Under the pieces are notes generated by a model. The model saw only the letters and a list, made by a program, of their open reading frames with translations, did not search any database and was not told the DNA's origin. A stretch of 64,000 nt of DNA from Bacillus sp. (in: firmicutes). GTDB taxonomy: Bacteria; Bacillota; Bacilli; Bacillales; JACDOC01. How positions within the stretch are numbered: the stretch's first letter is position 1; every line of letters starts with the position of its first letter. Position numbers and translations under genes: made by a program. Positions 48,568 through 57,979 of the stretch are shown piece by piece. The DNA is taken from positions 124,001-188,000 of the forward strand of contig JACDOC010000002.1 of NCBI GenBank assembly GCA_017656295.1, in the 5' to 3' direction.

Positions 48568-49110
48568 TTGGAAGGGTTTCACGCAACAACAATATTTGCG
48601 ATTCAACATAATGGAAAATGTGCGATGGCTGGAGATGGTCAAGTGACGTTTGGTAATGCTGTTGTGATGAAACATACAGCTAGAAAAGTTCGTAAATTAT
48701 TTAATGGAAAAGTGTTAGCTGGATTCGCTGGTTCGGTTGCTGATGCGTTTACGTTATTTGAAATGTTTGAAGGGAAATTAGAAGAATTTAACGGCAATTT
48801 ATCTCGTGCTGCCGTGGAATTAGCAAAACAATGGCGTAGCGACAAAGTATTAAGAAGGTTAGAGGCGATGCTTATCGTGATGGACGAAAGCAAGCTGTTG
48901 CTTGTATCCGGTACGGGCGAAGTGATTGAACCCGATGATGGCATACTAGCAATCGGATCAGGTGGAAATTACGCCTTATCAGCAGGGCGTGCTTTAAAGC
49001 AGTATGCTGGTGATCATTTGTCTGCGAAAGAGATTGCTGCTGCTGCCTTAAAGATTGCTGCAGACATTTGTGTGTACACAAACCATGAAATTGTTGTAGA
49101 AGAGCTGTAA
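48568..49110 (+). CDS. hslV: ATP-dependent protease subunit HslV (ClpQ)
   Basis: Proteolytic core of the HslUV two-component protease. The 180-residue protein starts [17 protein letters not shown] (TTG start 48568 behind GAAGGAGGGTC) and has [37 protein letters not shown] and [17 protein letters not shown]. subtilis ClpQ is reported to use an N-terminal Ser; here residue 2 is Glu, so the Thr pair in HATTIF is the likely nucleophile after processing, as in proteobacterial HslV. hslU follows. Confidence 0.95.
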   Translation: MEGFHATTIFAIQHNGKCAMAGDGQVTFGNAVVMKHTARKVRKLFNGKVLAGFAGSVADAFTLFEMFEGKLEEFNGNLSRAAVELAKQWRSDKVLRRLEAMLIVMDESKLLLVSGTGEVIEPDDGILAIGSGGNYALSAGRALKQYAGDHLSAKEIAAAALKIAADICVYTNHEIVVEEL

Positions 49111-49124
49111 AGGGGTGAATAAAT

Positions 49125-50528
49125 GTGAAAAAAAATGAATTAACTCCCCGTCAAATTGTTGAGCGTCTTGACCAATATATTATTGGCCAAAAAGAAGCCA
49201 AACGTGCGGTGGCTGTCGCTTTACGTAACCGGTATCGTCGCAGTAAGTTAGATGAAAAATTACGCGATGAAGTGATTCCGAAAAATATTTTAATGATCGG
49301 TCCAACGGGAGTAGGAAAAACGGAAATCGCACGCCGTATAGCAAAGCTCGTTGGTGCTCCGTTTGTAAAAGTAGAAGCGACGAAATTTACTGAAGTCGGT
49401 TATGTCGGGCGAGATGTTGAATCGATGGTTCGCGATTTAGTCGAAACGGCTGTCCGAATCGTAAAAGAAGAAAAAATGAACGAAGTGCGAGATCGCGCGG
49501 AAGAAAATGCGAATCGACGACTCATCGAATTGCTCGTTCCATCTCCAAAAAAGTCTGGTGGGTATAAAAATCCGTTCGAAATGATTTTTGGTGGGACTTC
49601 CTCGACAACAACACCTGAGACGGATGAAAAAGAGGATACCAACATTTACGAACGGAGAAGACAAGTCGCTGAAAAATTGGGCCGTGGCGAATTAGAAGAG
49701 GAAATTGTCACTGTGGAAGTTGATGAACAAGCCCCTTCCATGTTTGACTTACTTCAAGGTTCTGGAATGGAGCAAATGGGCATTAATATGCAAGATGCGT
49801 TAAGCAGTTTGATGCCAAAACGTAAGAAAAAGCGGAAACTAAAAGTAAAAGAAGCCAGAAAAGTTTTAACGAATGATGAAGCCCAAAAATTAATCGATAT
49901 GGACGAAGTGACCCAAGAAGCAATTTATCGAGCTGAGCAAACAGGAATTATTTTTATCGATGAAATCGATAAAATTGCAAGTCGCACTTCGAGTCAATCT
50001 TCGGCAGATGTATCGCGAGAAGGTGTTCAGCGCGATATTTTACCAATTGTTGAAGGTTCGACTGTTGTAACGAAATACGGTTCAGTAAAAACAGACCATA
50101 TTTTATTCATTGCCGCTGGAGCTTTTCATATGGCGAAGCCTTCAGATTTAATTCCGGAGCTTCAAGGACGTTTTCCAATTCGTGTTGAGCTACAAAAATT
50201 GTCCGTCGAAGACTTTGTTAGAATTTTAGTTGAACCAGATAATGCAATTATTAAACAATATCAAGCATTATTGGAAACTGAAGGTATACAAATTGAATTT
50301 TCTGACGATGCTATTCGTAGAATTGCTGAAATCGCTTTTGAAGTTAATCAGAATACGGACAATATTGGAGCGCGCCGTTTGCATACCATTATGGAAAAAT
50401 TGTTAGAAGATTTGTCGTTTGAAGCACCTGATATTACGCTTGAAAAGATTACGATTACTCCACAATATGTTGATGAAAAACTTGGAGCAATCTCTCAAAA
50501 TAAAGATTTAAGTCAGTTTATTTTATAG
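49125..50528 (+). CDS. hslU: HslU (ClpY), ATPase subunit of HslUV
   Basis: AAA+ unfoldase feeding HslV. The 467-residue protein has [31 protein letters not shown], Walker [11 protein letters not shown], the GYVGRD pore motif ([10 protein letters not shown]), an I domain of about 130 residues, and Walker [10 protein letters not shown]. The C terminus ends LSQFIL, the tail that docks into HslV. Start GTG 49125 follows AAGGGGTGAA. codY follows after 63 bases. Confidence 0.97.
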   Translation: MKKNELTPRQIVERLDQYIIGQKEAKRAVAVALRNRYRRSKLDEKLRDEVIPKNILMIGPTGVGKTEIARRIAKLVGAPFVKVEATKFTEVGYVGRDVESMVRDLVETAVRIVKEEKMNEVRDRAEENANRRLIELLVPSPKKSGGYKNPFEMIFGGTSSTTTPETDEKEDTNIYERRRQVAEKLGRGELEEEIVTVEVDEQAPSMFDLLQGSGMEQMGINMQDALSSLMPKRKKKRKLKVKEARKVLTNDEAQKLIDMDEVTQEAIYRAEQTGIIFIDEIDKIASRTSSQSSADVSREGVQRDILPIVEGSTVVTKYGSVKTDHILFIAAGAFHMAKPSDLIPELQGRFPIRVELQKLSVEDFVRILVEPDNAIIKQYQALLETEGIQIEFSDDAIRRIAEIAFEVNQNTDNIGARRLHTIMEKLLEDLSFEAPDITLEKITITPQYVDEKLGAISQNKDLSQFIL

Positions 50529-50591
50529 TAATAGACAATGAAACGATTAGATAACATTTTATGAATCAAATTTATGCTAGGAGGAATAGAA

Positions 50592-51371
50592 ATGGACTTA
50601 TTAACTAAAACACGTAAAATTAATGCAATGTTACAAAAAGCTGCAGGTAAACCTGTAAACTTTAAAGAAATGGCTGAAACATTATCAGAAGTAATTGAAG
50701 CAAATATTTTTGTTGTCAGCCGTCGTGGAAAATTATTAGGATTTGCTATTAACCAACAAATTGAAAACGAGCGTATGAAGAAAATGCTTGAGGATCGGCA
50801 ATTTCCAGAAGAATATACAAAAAGCTTATTTAATATCACGGAAACATCACCTAACTTAGATGTATATAGTGAATACACAGCATTCCCTGTAGAAAACCGT
50901 GATCTATTCCGTAACGGATTAACAACAATTGTACCTATTAACGGTGGGGGTGAGCGTCTCGGAACGTTAATTCTCGCTCGCTTAGAAGAAAAATTCCATG
51001 ACGATGATTTAATCTTAGCCGAGTATGGTGCAACAGTTGTAGGGATGGAAATTTTACGTGAAAAAGCGGAAGAAATTGAAGAGGAAGCACGCAGCAAAGC
51101 CGTTGTTCAAATGGCTATCAGCTCCTTATCATACAGTGAATTAGAAGCTATTGAACATATTTTTGAAGAACTAAATGGGACAGAAGGACTACTCGTAGCA
51201 TCAAAGATTGCTGATCGCGTAGGTATTACTCGATCTGTCATCGTTAATGCTCTTCGTAAATTAGAGAGTGCAGGTGTTATCGAATCTCGTTCATTAGGGA
51301 TGAAAGGAACTTACATTAAAATTTTAAACGACAAATTCTTAGTGGAGCTTGAAAAATTACGTTCTCATTAA
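50592..51371 (+). CDS. codY: GTP- and branched-chain amino acid-sensing repressor CodY
   Basis: Global regulator of the move from rich growth to starvation. The 259-residue protein has an N-terminal GAF domain ([24 protein letters not shown]) binding Ile/Leu/Val, and a C-terminal winged helix-turn-helix ([33 protein letters not shown]). ATG 50592 follows AGGAGGAATAG; an in-frame TTA-region start at 50574 is rejected. Length equals B. subtilis CodY. It stands just before fla/che, which CodY represses in B. subtilis. Confidence 0.97.
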   Translation: MDLLTKTRKINAMLQKAAGKPVNFKEMAETLSEVIEANIFVVSRRGKLLGFAINQQIENERMKKMLEDRQFPEEYTKSLFNITETSPNLDVYSEYTAFPVENRDLFRNGLTTIVPINGGGERLGTLILARLEEKFHDDDLILAEYGATVVGMEILREKAEEIEEEARSKAVVQMAISSLSYSELEAIEHIFEELNGTEGLLVASKIADRVGITRSVIVNALRKLESAGVIESRSLGMKGTYIKILNDKFLVELEKLRSH

Positions 51372-51378
51372 TTACAAC

Positions 51379-51420
51379 AAAAAAGCGGGATTGTCTTTTA
51401 GACAGTCCCGCTTTTTTTAA
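51379..51420 (+). terminator. Intrinsic terminator after codY
   Basis: AAAAAGCGGGA and TCCCGCTTTTT flank a variable inner part (TTGTCTTTTAGACAG), giving a long stem followed by TTTTTTTAA. Its tail is the insertion point of a repeat copy. Confidence 0.85.
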
Positions 51421-51424
51421 TTTT

Positions 51425-51621
51425 GCCTTGTTAAACGATACTGTTGATATTTATACATTACGCTTGTGGCGGACGCTTTCCGGGGGCAAGCCGCAAGCCG
51501 CAAGCCGCTTCCCTCGCTACGCTCAAGTATGGGTCTTGCGGCTTCTTGTTCCCGCTGGAGTCGCCGCCTTTCGTTTCAGTGAACAATTAGCTAAAAATCA
51601 ACAATGAAATATAACATAGCC
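51425..51621 (-). mobile_element. MITE-like element, copy 4 (197 bp, inverted)
   Basis: Read on the minus strand it begins GGCTATGTTATATTTCATTG and ends near CAGTATCGTTTAACAAGGC, with an imperfect terminal inverted repeat. Flanks TTAATTTT (51417-51424) and TTTATTTT (51622-51629) are a near-perfect target duplication (one mismatch). It holds three tandem GGCTTGC units (51486-51508). It lies in the tail of the codY terminator, upstream of the fla/che promoter region. Confidence 0.85.
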
Positions 51622-51859
51622 TTTATTTTATTTTTGTATGACTAATTGAATCAAATTGATAAATCTACAAACAATCAGCATGTTATGATAAGTAGAATTT
51701 GACAAACTTCAACAAAATATACAAAAAATTAACGTATCTGCCCGTTTGTACATGTTATGATGAAAATGCAATTATCGGTTATTTTGTAAAATCATTTATA
51801 CCATTTCAACATTTCACTATGGAAGAAAAAGATGAAAATTGATACAATGAATACCGAGA

Positions 51860-51874
51860 TATTTGTCGAAAATT
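51860..51874. promoter_or_regulatory. Candidate CodY box upstream of fla/che
   Basis: TATTTGTCGAAAATT matches the CodY consensus AATTTTCWGAAAATT at 11 of 15 positions. A second weak match, GATTTTCCGTGAAAT, lies at 52002-52016. The rest of the 440-base stretch from 51622 to 52065 is AT-rich and holds no gene I can support. Confidence 0.25.
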
Positions 51875-51904
51875 GTCCATTTTCTGTATTTACAAAATAA
51901 TGTA

Positions 51905-51910
51905 TATAAT
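51905..51910 (+). promoter_or_regulatory. Candidate -10 box of the fla/che promoter
   Basis: A consensus TATAAT at 51905-51910, with only a weak -35 match (TTCTGT at 51882-51887, 17-base spacer). It is the best SigA candidate between copy 4 of the repeat and flgB, leaving a leader of about 150 bases. I found no convincing SigD promoter. Confidence 0.35.
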
Positions 51911-52065
51911 TAATTCTAAAGTACTAGTTCTAAAAAATAGGTTAGTAGTCTTAGGAAATGAAATAGACATGGGGTTTGGAAAACATTACAATAGTTACTG
52001 TGATTTTCCGTGAAATTTGTCAAAAAAGATAAAAAAATGTAATCCTCGTAAAAAAGGAGGACGCT

Positions 52066-52464
52066 ATGAAGTTATTTTCATCGACAATTACTTTGCTAGA
52101 AAAAGGATTAGATTATTCTGCCCTCAAACAAAAGGCGATCTCCAATAATATAGCGAATGTGGATACGCCAAATTATAAAGCCCAAAATGTCAGTTTTCGA
52201 CAAATATTCGAACAAGAACGGAATTACCAATCGTTCTCTGCTTATCGCACGGACAAAAGGCATTTTGATTTTCAAAGTCGTCAGACAACGACTGGTGCAT
52301 TTATTACTTCCCAATTGATGAACTACAATCATTCGGGAAATAGTGTTGATTTAGACAAAGAAATGGCAGATTTAGCGACAAATCAAATTTATTTTCATGC
52401 CTTAACCGATCGAATCAGCGGTAAGTTTTCTTCATTACAAACCGTTATTAAAGGAGGTAAGTAA
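52066..52464 (+). CDS. flgB: Flagellar basal-body rod protein FlgB
   Basis: Proximal rod protein and first gene of fla/che. The 132-residue product contains the rod signature ALKQKAISNNIANVDTPNYKAQNVSF at its N terminus and a C-terminal helix (VDLDKEMADLATNQIYFHALTDRIS). SD AAAAAAGGAGGACGC precedes ATG 52066. It lies downstream of a long leader with possible CodY sites. flgC follows after four bases. Confidence 0.97.
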   Translation: MKLFSSTITLLEKGLDYSALKQKAISNNIANVDTPNYKAQNVSFRQIFEQERNYQSFSAYRTDKRHFDFQSRQTTTGAFITSQLMNYNHSGNSVDLDKEMADLATNQIYFHALTDRISGKFSSLQTVIKGGK

Positions 52465-52468
52465 GGTC

Positions 52469-52918
52469 ATGTCGATCTTTACTAGCTTAAATATCACCTC
52501 TTCTGCCTTAACCGCTCAGCGATTGCGCATGGATGTTATTTCCTCCAACATGGCGAACGTGGACACAACTAGAGCCCAACTTGTGAATGGCGAATGGCAG
52601 CCATACCGCCGGAAAATGGTTGTTCTTGAACCAAAGGGTCATTCATTTGCGTCATTTTTGCGCCAAGCAATGGGAACAAATGAGGCGACTAAAGGGGTGA
52701 AAGTGTCGAAAATCGTTGAAGACCAAACCCCTTTTAAACTAGTCTATGATCCCAATCACCCAGATGCTAACGAGGATGGTTATGTTGAATTACCGAACGT
52801 TGATCCACTCCGCGAAATGGTTGATTTGATAAGTGCAACACGTTCGTACGAAGCGAACGTAACGGTATTTAATGCGTCTAAAGGAATGATGATGAAAACT
52901 CTTGAAATCGGAAAATAA
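52469..52918 (+). CDS. flgC: Flagellar basal-body rod protein FlgC
   Basis: Proximal rod protein of 149 residues with the family pattern ALTAQRLRMDVISSNMANVDTTRA at the N terminus and YVELPNVDPLREMVDLISATRSYEANVTVFNASK at the C terminus. The SD AAAGGAGGTAAG lies at the end of flgB. Assembled after export through the flagellar type III system. Confidence 0.97.
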   Translation: MSIFTSLNITSSALTAQRLRMDVISSNMANVDTTRAQLVNGEWQPYRRKMVVLEPKGHSFASFLRQAMGTNEATKGVKVSKIVEDQTPFKLVYDPNHPDANEDGYVELPNVDPLREMVDLISATRSYEANVTVFNASKGMMMKTLEIGK

Positions 52919-52937
52919 GTAAAGGAGTTATGAATAT

Positions 52938-53246
52938 ATGCTACTCAATGAAATTAATTCGAATGTTGTTTCTCCTTTTCGACCGTTAAGTGAAAAAAAA
53001 GTTCAAAAATCTGCTTTTTCTGCTCAACAATCTTTTGCCAAAGTATTAAAGCAATCCATTGAACAAGTGAACCAATCTCAACTTGAAGCGGATCGTTTAA
53101 CAGAGAAGTTAGTAAAAGGTGAAAATGTGGAGCTTCATCAAGTGATGATTGCCGCTCAAAAAGCAACGATTTCGTTACAAACAGCTGTAGAAATTCGAAA
53201 CAAAGTAGTTGAAGCTTATCAAGAGATGATGAGAATGCAAGTATAA
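52938..53246 (+). CDS. fliE: Flagellar hook-basal body protein FliE
   Basis: A 102-residue FliE that links the MS ring to the rod. The C-terminal signature VELHQVMIAAQKATISLQTAVEIRNKVVEAYQEMMRMQV is clear. SD AAAGGAG precedes the ATG. It follows flgC in the standard order. Confidence 0.96.
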   Translation: MLLNEINSNVVSPFRPLSEKKVQKSAFSAQQSFAKVLKQSIEQVNQSQLEADRLTEKLVKGENVELHQVMIAAQKATISLQTAVEIRNKVVEAYQEMMRMQV

Positions 53247-53286
53247 TTTTACTCTTCAGTAATATCGATAACGCCGGAGGATTACG

Positions 53287-54876
53287 ATGAATGAGACGTT
53301 ACATAGATATATAGAACCACTGAAACAATTTTGGAACAAAAAATCAACGAAACAAAAATGGCTTATAACCGGAATCTCTCTTCTCGCTATCATCTTAATT
53401 TCGGTAACGGTGTACATACTTTCACGTCCCACAATGGTTCCTCTTTATAGCAACTTATCTCCAGCTGAGACTGGATCGATAAAAGAAAGTCTTGACGCAA
53501 AGGGGATTCCGTCTGAAATTACCGATGGTGGTACGACCATCAAAGTGCCAGAGCAATATGTGGACACGTTATTAGTGGAACTAGCAGCTGAAGGGATTCC
53601 TAAGTCTGGGAGTATCGATTATTCATTTTTTAGTCAAAACGCCGGATTTGGTATGACAGAAAATGAGTTTAATGTCATGAAGCTTGATGCGATGCAAACC
53701 GAACTTGCTGAGTTAATCAAAGGGATTGACGGTGTACGAGACGCCCGAGTGATGATCAACTTACCAAATGAAGGAGTTTTTGTAAAAGATAAAGCACAGG
53801 AAGCGTCGGCTTCTATCGTTCTACAAACAGAGCCGGGATACGATTTTGATGAAAAGCAAATAAAATCGTTGTATCACTTAGTTTCTAAAAGTATTCCCAA
53901 CCTTCCTACTGATAATATCGTCATTATGAACCAATATTTTGAATATTTTGACCTGGAAAATGATAATAATTCGACTGGTTCATTATTTGCTGAACAACAA
54001 AATATTAAAGAACAAATTGAACGCAATATTCAACGCCAAGTCCAAAGTATGCTTGGAACATTAATGGGACACGATAAAGTCGTTGTTTCAGTAACAGCTG
54101 ATGTTGATTTTACCCAAGAAAATCGCGAGGAATCATTAGTCACTCCTGTTGATGGGGAAAATATGGAAGGAATTACGATTAGTGCCCAACGGATTACGGA
54201 AACCTTTACCGGTAATGCGGATGCTGCAGGAGGGATACCACAAGGAGGAGACCCTGCCGATTCGCTCGGTACCTCCTATTTAGAAGGGAATGGAGGAACT
54301 GGTGATTACGAACGAATGGAAGAAACGATTAATAAAGAAGTAAATCGAATTCGAAAAGAAATCGTTGAAAGTCCATACAAAATTCGCGATTTAGGAATCC
54401 AAGTGATGGTAGAACCTCCAAACCCAGATGACCCTTCCTCTTTGCCAGAGGACCGACGTGAAGACATTACGAAAATGCTAGCAACCATTGTCCGTACTTC
54501 AATTGACAAAGAAGTCGCAACACCATTAACGGATGAAGAGATTGAAGATCGCATTGTTGTTTCCGTCCAACCGTTTAAAGGGAAAATCGAATTTAATCCA
54601 ACATCTACAACTATTATTCCTTGGTGGGCATACGTTGTTGGCGGAGTACTTATTGGTATTATTGGTCTATTAATCTTCCTATTAATGAGAGCTCGCCGCA
54701 GACAAGATGAAGAGGACATGGTGTTACAAGAAATGAGTGCATCAATTGAAATCCCGGACGTGAACGAAGAAGTAGAAACAGAAGCATCGATGAGGAGAAA
54801 ACAACTTGAAAAAATGGCTAAAGAAAAGCCGGAAGAATTCGCTAAAATATTGCGTACTTGGTTAGCGGAAGACTAG
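53287..54876 (+). CDS. fliF: Flagellar MS-ring protein FliF
   Basis: Forms the MS ring in the cytoplasmic membrane. The 529-residue protein has two membrane helices (about 26-45, and near 440-462, WWAYVVGGVLIGIIGLLIFLL) around a periplasm-facing part with ring-building motifs (VPLYSNLSPAETGSIKESLDAKGIPSEI, GFGMTENEFNVMKLDAMQTELAELI). The C-terminal tail binds FliG. CCGGAGGATTACG precedes the ATG. Confidence 0.97.
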   Translation: MNETLHRYIEPLKQFWNKKSTKQKWLITGISLLAIILISVTVYILSRPTMVPLYSNLSPAETGSIKESLDAKGIPSEITDGGTTIKVPEQYVDTLLVELAAEGIPKSGSIDYSFFSQNAGFGMTENEFNVMKLDAMQTELAELIKGIDGVRDARVMINLPNEGVFVKDKAQEASASIVLQTEPGYDFDEKQIKSLYHLVSKSIPNLPTDNIVIMNQYFEYFDLENDNNSTGSLFAEQQNIKEQIERNIQRQVQSMLGTLMGHDKVVVSVTADVDFTQENREESLVTPVDGENMEGITISAQRITETFTGNADAAGGIPQGGDPADSLGTSYLEGNGGTGDYERMEETINKEVNRIRKEIVESPYKIRDLGIQVMVEPPNPDDPSSLPEDRREDITKMLATIVRTSIDKEVATPLTDEEIEDRIVVSVQPFKGKIEFNPTSTTIIPWWAYVVGGVLIGIIGLLIFLLMRARRRQDEEDMVLQEMSASIEIPDVNEEVETEASMRRKQLEKMAKEKPEEFAKILRTWLAED

Positions 54877-54890
54877 GAGTGAACTAGAAG

Positions 54891-55907
54891 ATGAGTAAGA
54901 AAAATTTTAAAGAACTAACAGGAAGACAAAAAGCTGCCATTCTTCTCATTTCACTAGGACCTGATGTATCTGCTTCTGTTTACAAACATTTAACGGAAGA
55001 AGAAATTGAACGATTAACGCTTGAAATTTCTGGAGTGAAAAAAGTTGATTCACAAGCGAAAGAAGAAGTCCTTGAAGAGTTCCATAATATTGCTTTAGCC
55101 CAAGACTATATTTCCCAAGGTGGAATCGGCTATGCAAAGACAGTATTGGAGAAAGCGCTAGGGGAAGAACAGGCCGCTGCAATCATTAATCGTTTAACAT
55201 CATCTTTACAAGTAAGACCGTTTGATTTTGCTAGAAGAGCAGATCCGGGACAAATTTTAAACTTTATTCAAAATGAACACCCGCAAACAATTGCGCTCGT
55301 TCTATCATATTTAGATCCTGCGCAAGCAGGTCAAATACTTTCTGAATTACCTCAAGAAGTTCAAGCGGATATCGCCCGACGCATTGCTTTAATGGACTCT
55401 ACTTCACCGGAAATTATTAATGAAGTAGAGGCGATATTAGAACGGAAATTATCAACGACCGTAACTCAAGATTATACTCAAACGGGTGGAATTGAGGCGC
55501 TCGTCGAAGTGTTAAATGGGGTTGACCGGGCAACTGAACGGACCATTTTAGATGCATTGGAAATCCAAGACCCAGAACTAGCCGAAGAAGTAAAAAAGCG
55601 GATGTTCGTTTTCGAAGATATTGTTACCTTGGACAATCGTTCCATTCAGCGAGTTATTCGCGATGCGGATAATGAGGATTTAAAGCTAGCTTTAAAAGTT
55701 GCGAGCGACGAAGTCAAAGAAATTATTTTTCGCAATATGTCCAAACGGATGGTGGAAACATTCAAAGAAGAAATGGAATATATGGGTCCAGTCCGCCTAC
55801 GAGATGTAGAAGAAGCCCAATCTCGTATTGTTGCTATTATCCGGCGTCTAGAGGATGCGGGAGAAATCATTATTGCACGCGGAGGAGGGGACGATATTAT
55901 TGTCTAA
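54891..55907 (+). CDS. fliG: Flagellar motor switch protein FliG
   Basis: Rotor protein that carries torque from the stators. The 338-residue product has LTGRQKAAILLISLGPDVSASVYKHL at the N terminus, the middle-domain EHPQTIALVLSYLDPAQAGQIL (the EHPQ motif) and charged C-terminal residues in RSIQRVIRDADNEDLKLALK. A weak SD (AGGAGTGAAC) precedes the ATG. Its last codons overlap the TTG start of fliH. Confidence 0.97.
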   Translation: MSKKNFKELTGRQKAAILLISLGPDVSASVYKHLTEEEIERLTLEISGVKKVDSQAKEEVLEEFHNIALAQDYISQGGIGYAKTVLEKALGEEQAAAIINRLTSSLQVRPFDFARRADPGQILNFIQNEHPQTIALVLSYLDPAQAGQILSELPQEVQADIARRIALMDSTSPEIINEVEAILERKLSTTVTQDYTQTGGIEALVEVLNGVDRATERTILDALEIQDPELAEEVKKRMFVFEDIVTLDNRSIQRVIRDADNEDLKLALKVASDEVKEIIFRNMSKRMVETFKEEMEYMGPVRLRDVEEAQSRIVAIIRRLEDAGEIIIARGGGDDIIV

Positions 55908-56670
55908 AATTATCAAGTCCCGTTGGACCAATGCTCAAGCATCATCAAAGGTTATTGGAATACGTAATCTTCATTTTGGAGTGAAGAAAAATGATGTTCA
56001 AAAGAATGAACTCAATGCAGAACAAGAAAAACAGCGCCTTTTGGAAGAAGCACGAACGAAAGCAGAACAAATCATTCAACAGGCCCAATTGGAACTAGAA
56101 CAAGCGAAAAAGCAAATTGAATTGGAAAAAGAGCAACTGGAACAAGAAAGGCAGCGATTATTAAATCAAGCTAAGGAAGAAGGGTATAAAGCTGGATTTC
56201 AACAAGGACAACAACAAGGGTACGATGAACAGCGGGAATACATTCAAGAAGCTAAAAAGATCGTTCAATTATCACAACAACAAGCGAATGAGAATATTGA
56301 ACGATCAGAACATGTCATTTTTGAACTAGGAATGAAGACGGCTGAGCGCATTGTGGGACATGCTTTAAACGAAGACCCATCCATCTTCAGTTCGATTGTC
56401 AAACAAGTATTAAAAGAAGCACGAGAATATCGTGATATTCAAATTCATATCCATCCATCAAAGTACAGTTATTTGCTGTCGGAAAAAGAAGAATTACAAA
56501 CGCTATTTCCAAATGAAGTGCAATTATACGTTTATCCAAATGATGAGTTACCATTAGATGGTTGTTTCATAGAATCACCGCAAGGACGAATTGATGCCAG
56601 TGTCGACACCCAATTAAATGAAATCCGCCGACAATTACAGGCAATTCTTGAAGGAGATTCAAATGAATGA
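55900..56670 (+). CDS. fliH: Flagellar export apparatus protein FliH
   Basis: Regulator of the FliI ATPase. The product of about 256 residues has a long Gln/Glu/Lys-rich coiled coil (residues about 35-115, with AGFQQGQQQGYDEQ) and a FliH C-terminal domain (ELGMKTAERIVGHAL, HIHPSKYSYLL, GCFIESPQGRIDASVDTQLNEI). I choose TTG 55900, nine bases after GGAGGAGGGG; it overlaps the fliG stop. An ATG at 55855 adds 15 residues inside fliG without support. Confidence 0.92.
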   Translation: MSKIIKSRWTNAQASSKVIGIRNLHFGVKKNDVQKNELNAEQEKQRLLEEARTKAEQIIQQAQLELEQAKKQIELEKEQLEQERQRLLNQAKEEGYKAGFQQGQQQGYDEQREYIQEAKKIVQLSQQQANENIERSEHVIFELGMKTAERIVGHALNEDPSIFSSIVKQVLKEAREYRDIQIHIHPSKYSYLLSEKEELQTLFPNEVQLYVYPNDELPLDGCFIESPQGRIDASVDTQLNEIRRQLQAILEGDSNE

Positions 56671-57974
56671 AGGCTGAACAATTACTATTTTATATTCCTA
56701 AACTTGTCCCCATTAAACGGTACGGTCGGGTAAAACGAGTGGTTGGTTTATTAATTGAATCGCAAGGACCTGAAAGTTCCATTGGGGACGTGTGCTTGAT
56801 TCATGCAGGGCAACGGAGGATTTTAGCAGAAGTCGTTGGATTTAAAGATGAAAATGTCATGCTTATGCCATATACGAACGTAAAAGAAATAGCTCCAGGC
56901 AGTTTAGTTGAAGCCACATTAAAGCCACTTGAAGTAAAAGTTGGGGAATCTTTAATTGGACAAGTAGTCGATGCCTTTGGCCATCCGTTAAATGGCGGAA
57001 TACTTCCAAAACGGCTTACCAGCGTACCAACGGAACAAGATCCACCTAATCCATTAACTCGACCTCCGATTGTGGAGCCAATGGAAGTTGGAGTAAAAGT
57101 CATTGATAGTTTACTAACGATTGGAAAAGGACAACGTGTTGGTATTTTTGCTGGAAGTGGAGTTGGTAAAAGTACGCTATTAGGGATGATCGCTCGCAAT
57201 ACAAAGGCTGATTTGAACGTTATCGCCTTAATTGGTGAGCGCGGCAGGGAAGTACGTGAATTTATTGAACGGGATTTAGGTCCAGAAGGATTGAAACGTT
57301 CGATTGTCGTGGCCGCCACATCGGATCAACCAGCCTTAATGAGAATCAAAGGGGCCTTAACAGCTACTGCCATCGCCGAATATTTTAGAGACCGTGGAAT
57401 GAATGTGATGTTAATGATGGACTCTGTCACTCGTGTAGCCATGGCTCAACGTGAAGTTGGATTAGCGATTGGGGAGCCTCCGACGACCAAAGGATACACT
57501 CCATCTGTTTTTGCCCTTTTACCGAAGTTATTAGAACGAACAGGAACGAATGAAAAAGGGACTATTACAGCTTTTTATACGGTATTAGTGGATGGAGATG
57601 ACATGAATGAGCCAATTGCCGATACTGTTCGAGGCATACTAGATGGTCATATTGTTTTAGATCGAAAGTTAGCAAATCAAGGGCAATACCCTGCCGTCCA
57701 TGTGTTAAAAAGCGTAAGCCGATTAATGAATCATTTAGTTACCGATGAACATTTAGAAGCAGCTTCCATCATTCGGAATCGACTTCATACATATATACAA
57801 TCAGAAGATTTAATCCATATTGGGGCTTATAAAAAAGGGACTTCACGGGATATTGATGAAGCCATTCAATTTTATCCAAGTATCATACAGTTTTTGAAAC
57901 AATCGATGTACGAACAAGTGTCGATGAAAGAAAGTGTTGATCAGTTAATAAACCTCAGCCGTAAAGGAGGTTAA
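56667..57974 (+). CDS. fliI: Flagellum-specific ATPase FliI
   Basis: Energises the flagellar type III export gate. The 435-residue F1-beta-like ATPase has Walker A IFAGSGVGKSTLLGMIA near residue 160, ALIGERGREVREFIERD, LMMDSVTRVAMAQREVGLA and VLVDGDDMNEPIADTVRGILDGH. The ATG overlaps the fliH stop; GAAGGAGATTC is the SD. Length is normal. Confidence 0.98.
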   Translation: MKAEQLLFYIPKLVPIKRYGRVKRVVGLLIESQGPESSIGDVCLIHAGQRRILAEVVGFKDENVMLMPYTNVKEIAPGSLVEATLKPLEVKVGESLIGQVVDAFGHPLNGGILPKRLTSVPTEQDPPNPLTRPPIVEPMEVGVKVIDSLLTIGKGQRVGIFAGSGVGKSTLLGMIARNTKADLNVIALIGERGREVREFIERDLGPEGLKRSIVVAATSDQPALMRIKGALTATAIAEYFRDRGMNVMLMMDSVTRVAMAQREVGLAIGEPPTTKGYTPSVFALLPKLLERTGTNEKGTITAFYTVLVDGDDMNEPIADTVRGILDGHIVLDRKLANQGQYPAVHVLKSVSRLMNHLVTDEHLEAASIIRNRLHTYIQSEDLIHIGAYKKGTSRDIDEAIQFYPSIIQFLKQSMYEQVSMKESVDQLINLSRKGG

Positions 57975-57979
57975 TCGAA

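Noticed and set aside
50513-51097. 194-codon minus-strand frame opposite codY
   Set aside because: It covers the GAF domain of CodY and the upstream SD. There is no SD or known motif on the minus strand.
51486-51508. Tandem GCAAGCC units as a CRISPR or satellite array
   Set aside because: There are only three 7-bp units without spacers, inside a mobile element; they are a short tandem repeat.
56801-57319. 172-codon minus-strand frame opposite fliI
   Set aside because: It lies wholly over the conserved ATPase domain of FliI and has Ser/Thr/Pro-rich composition typical of a shadow frame.
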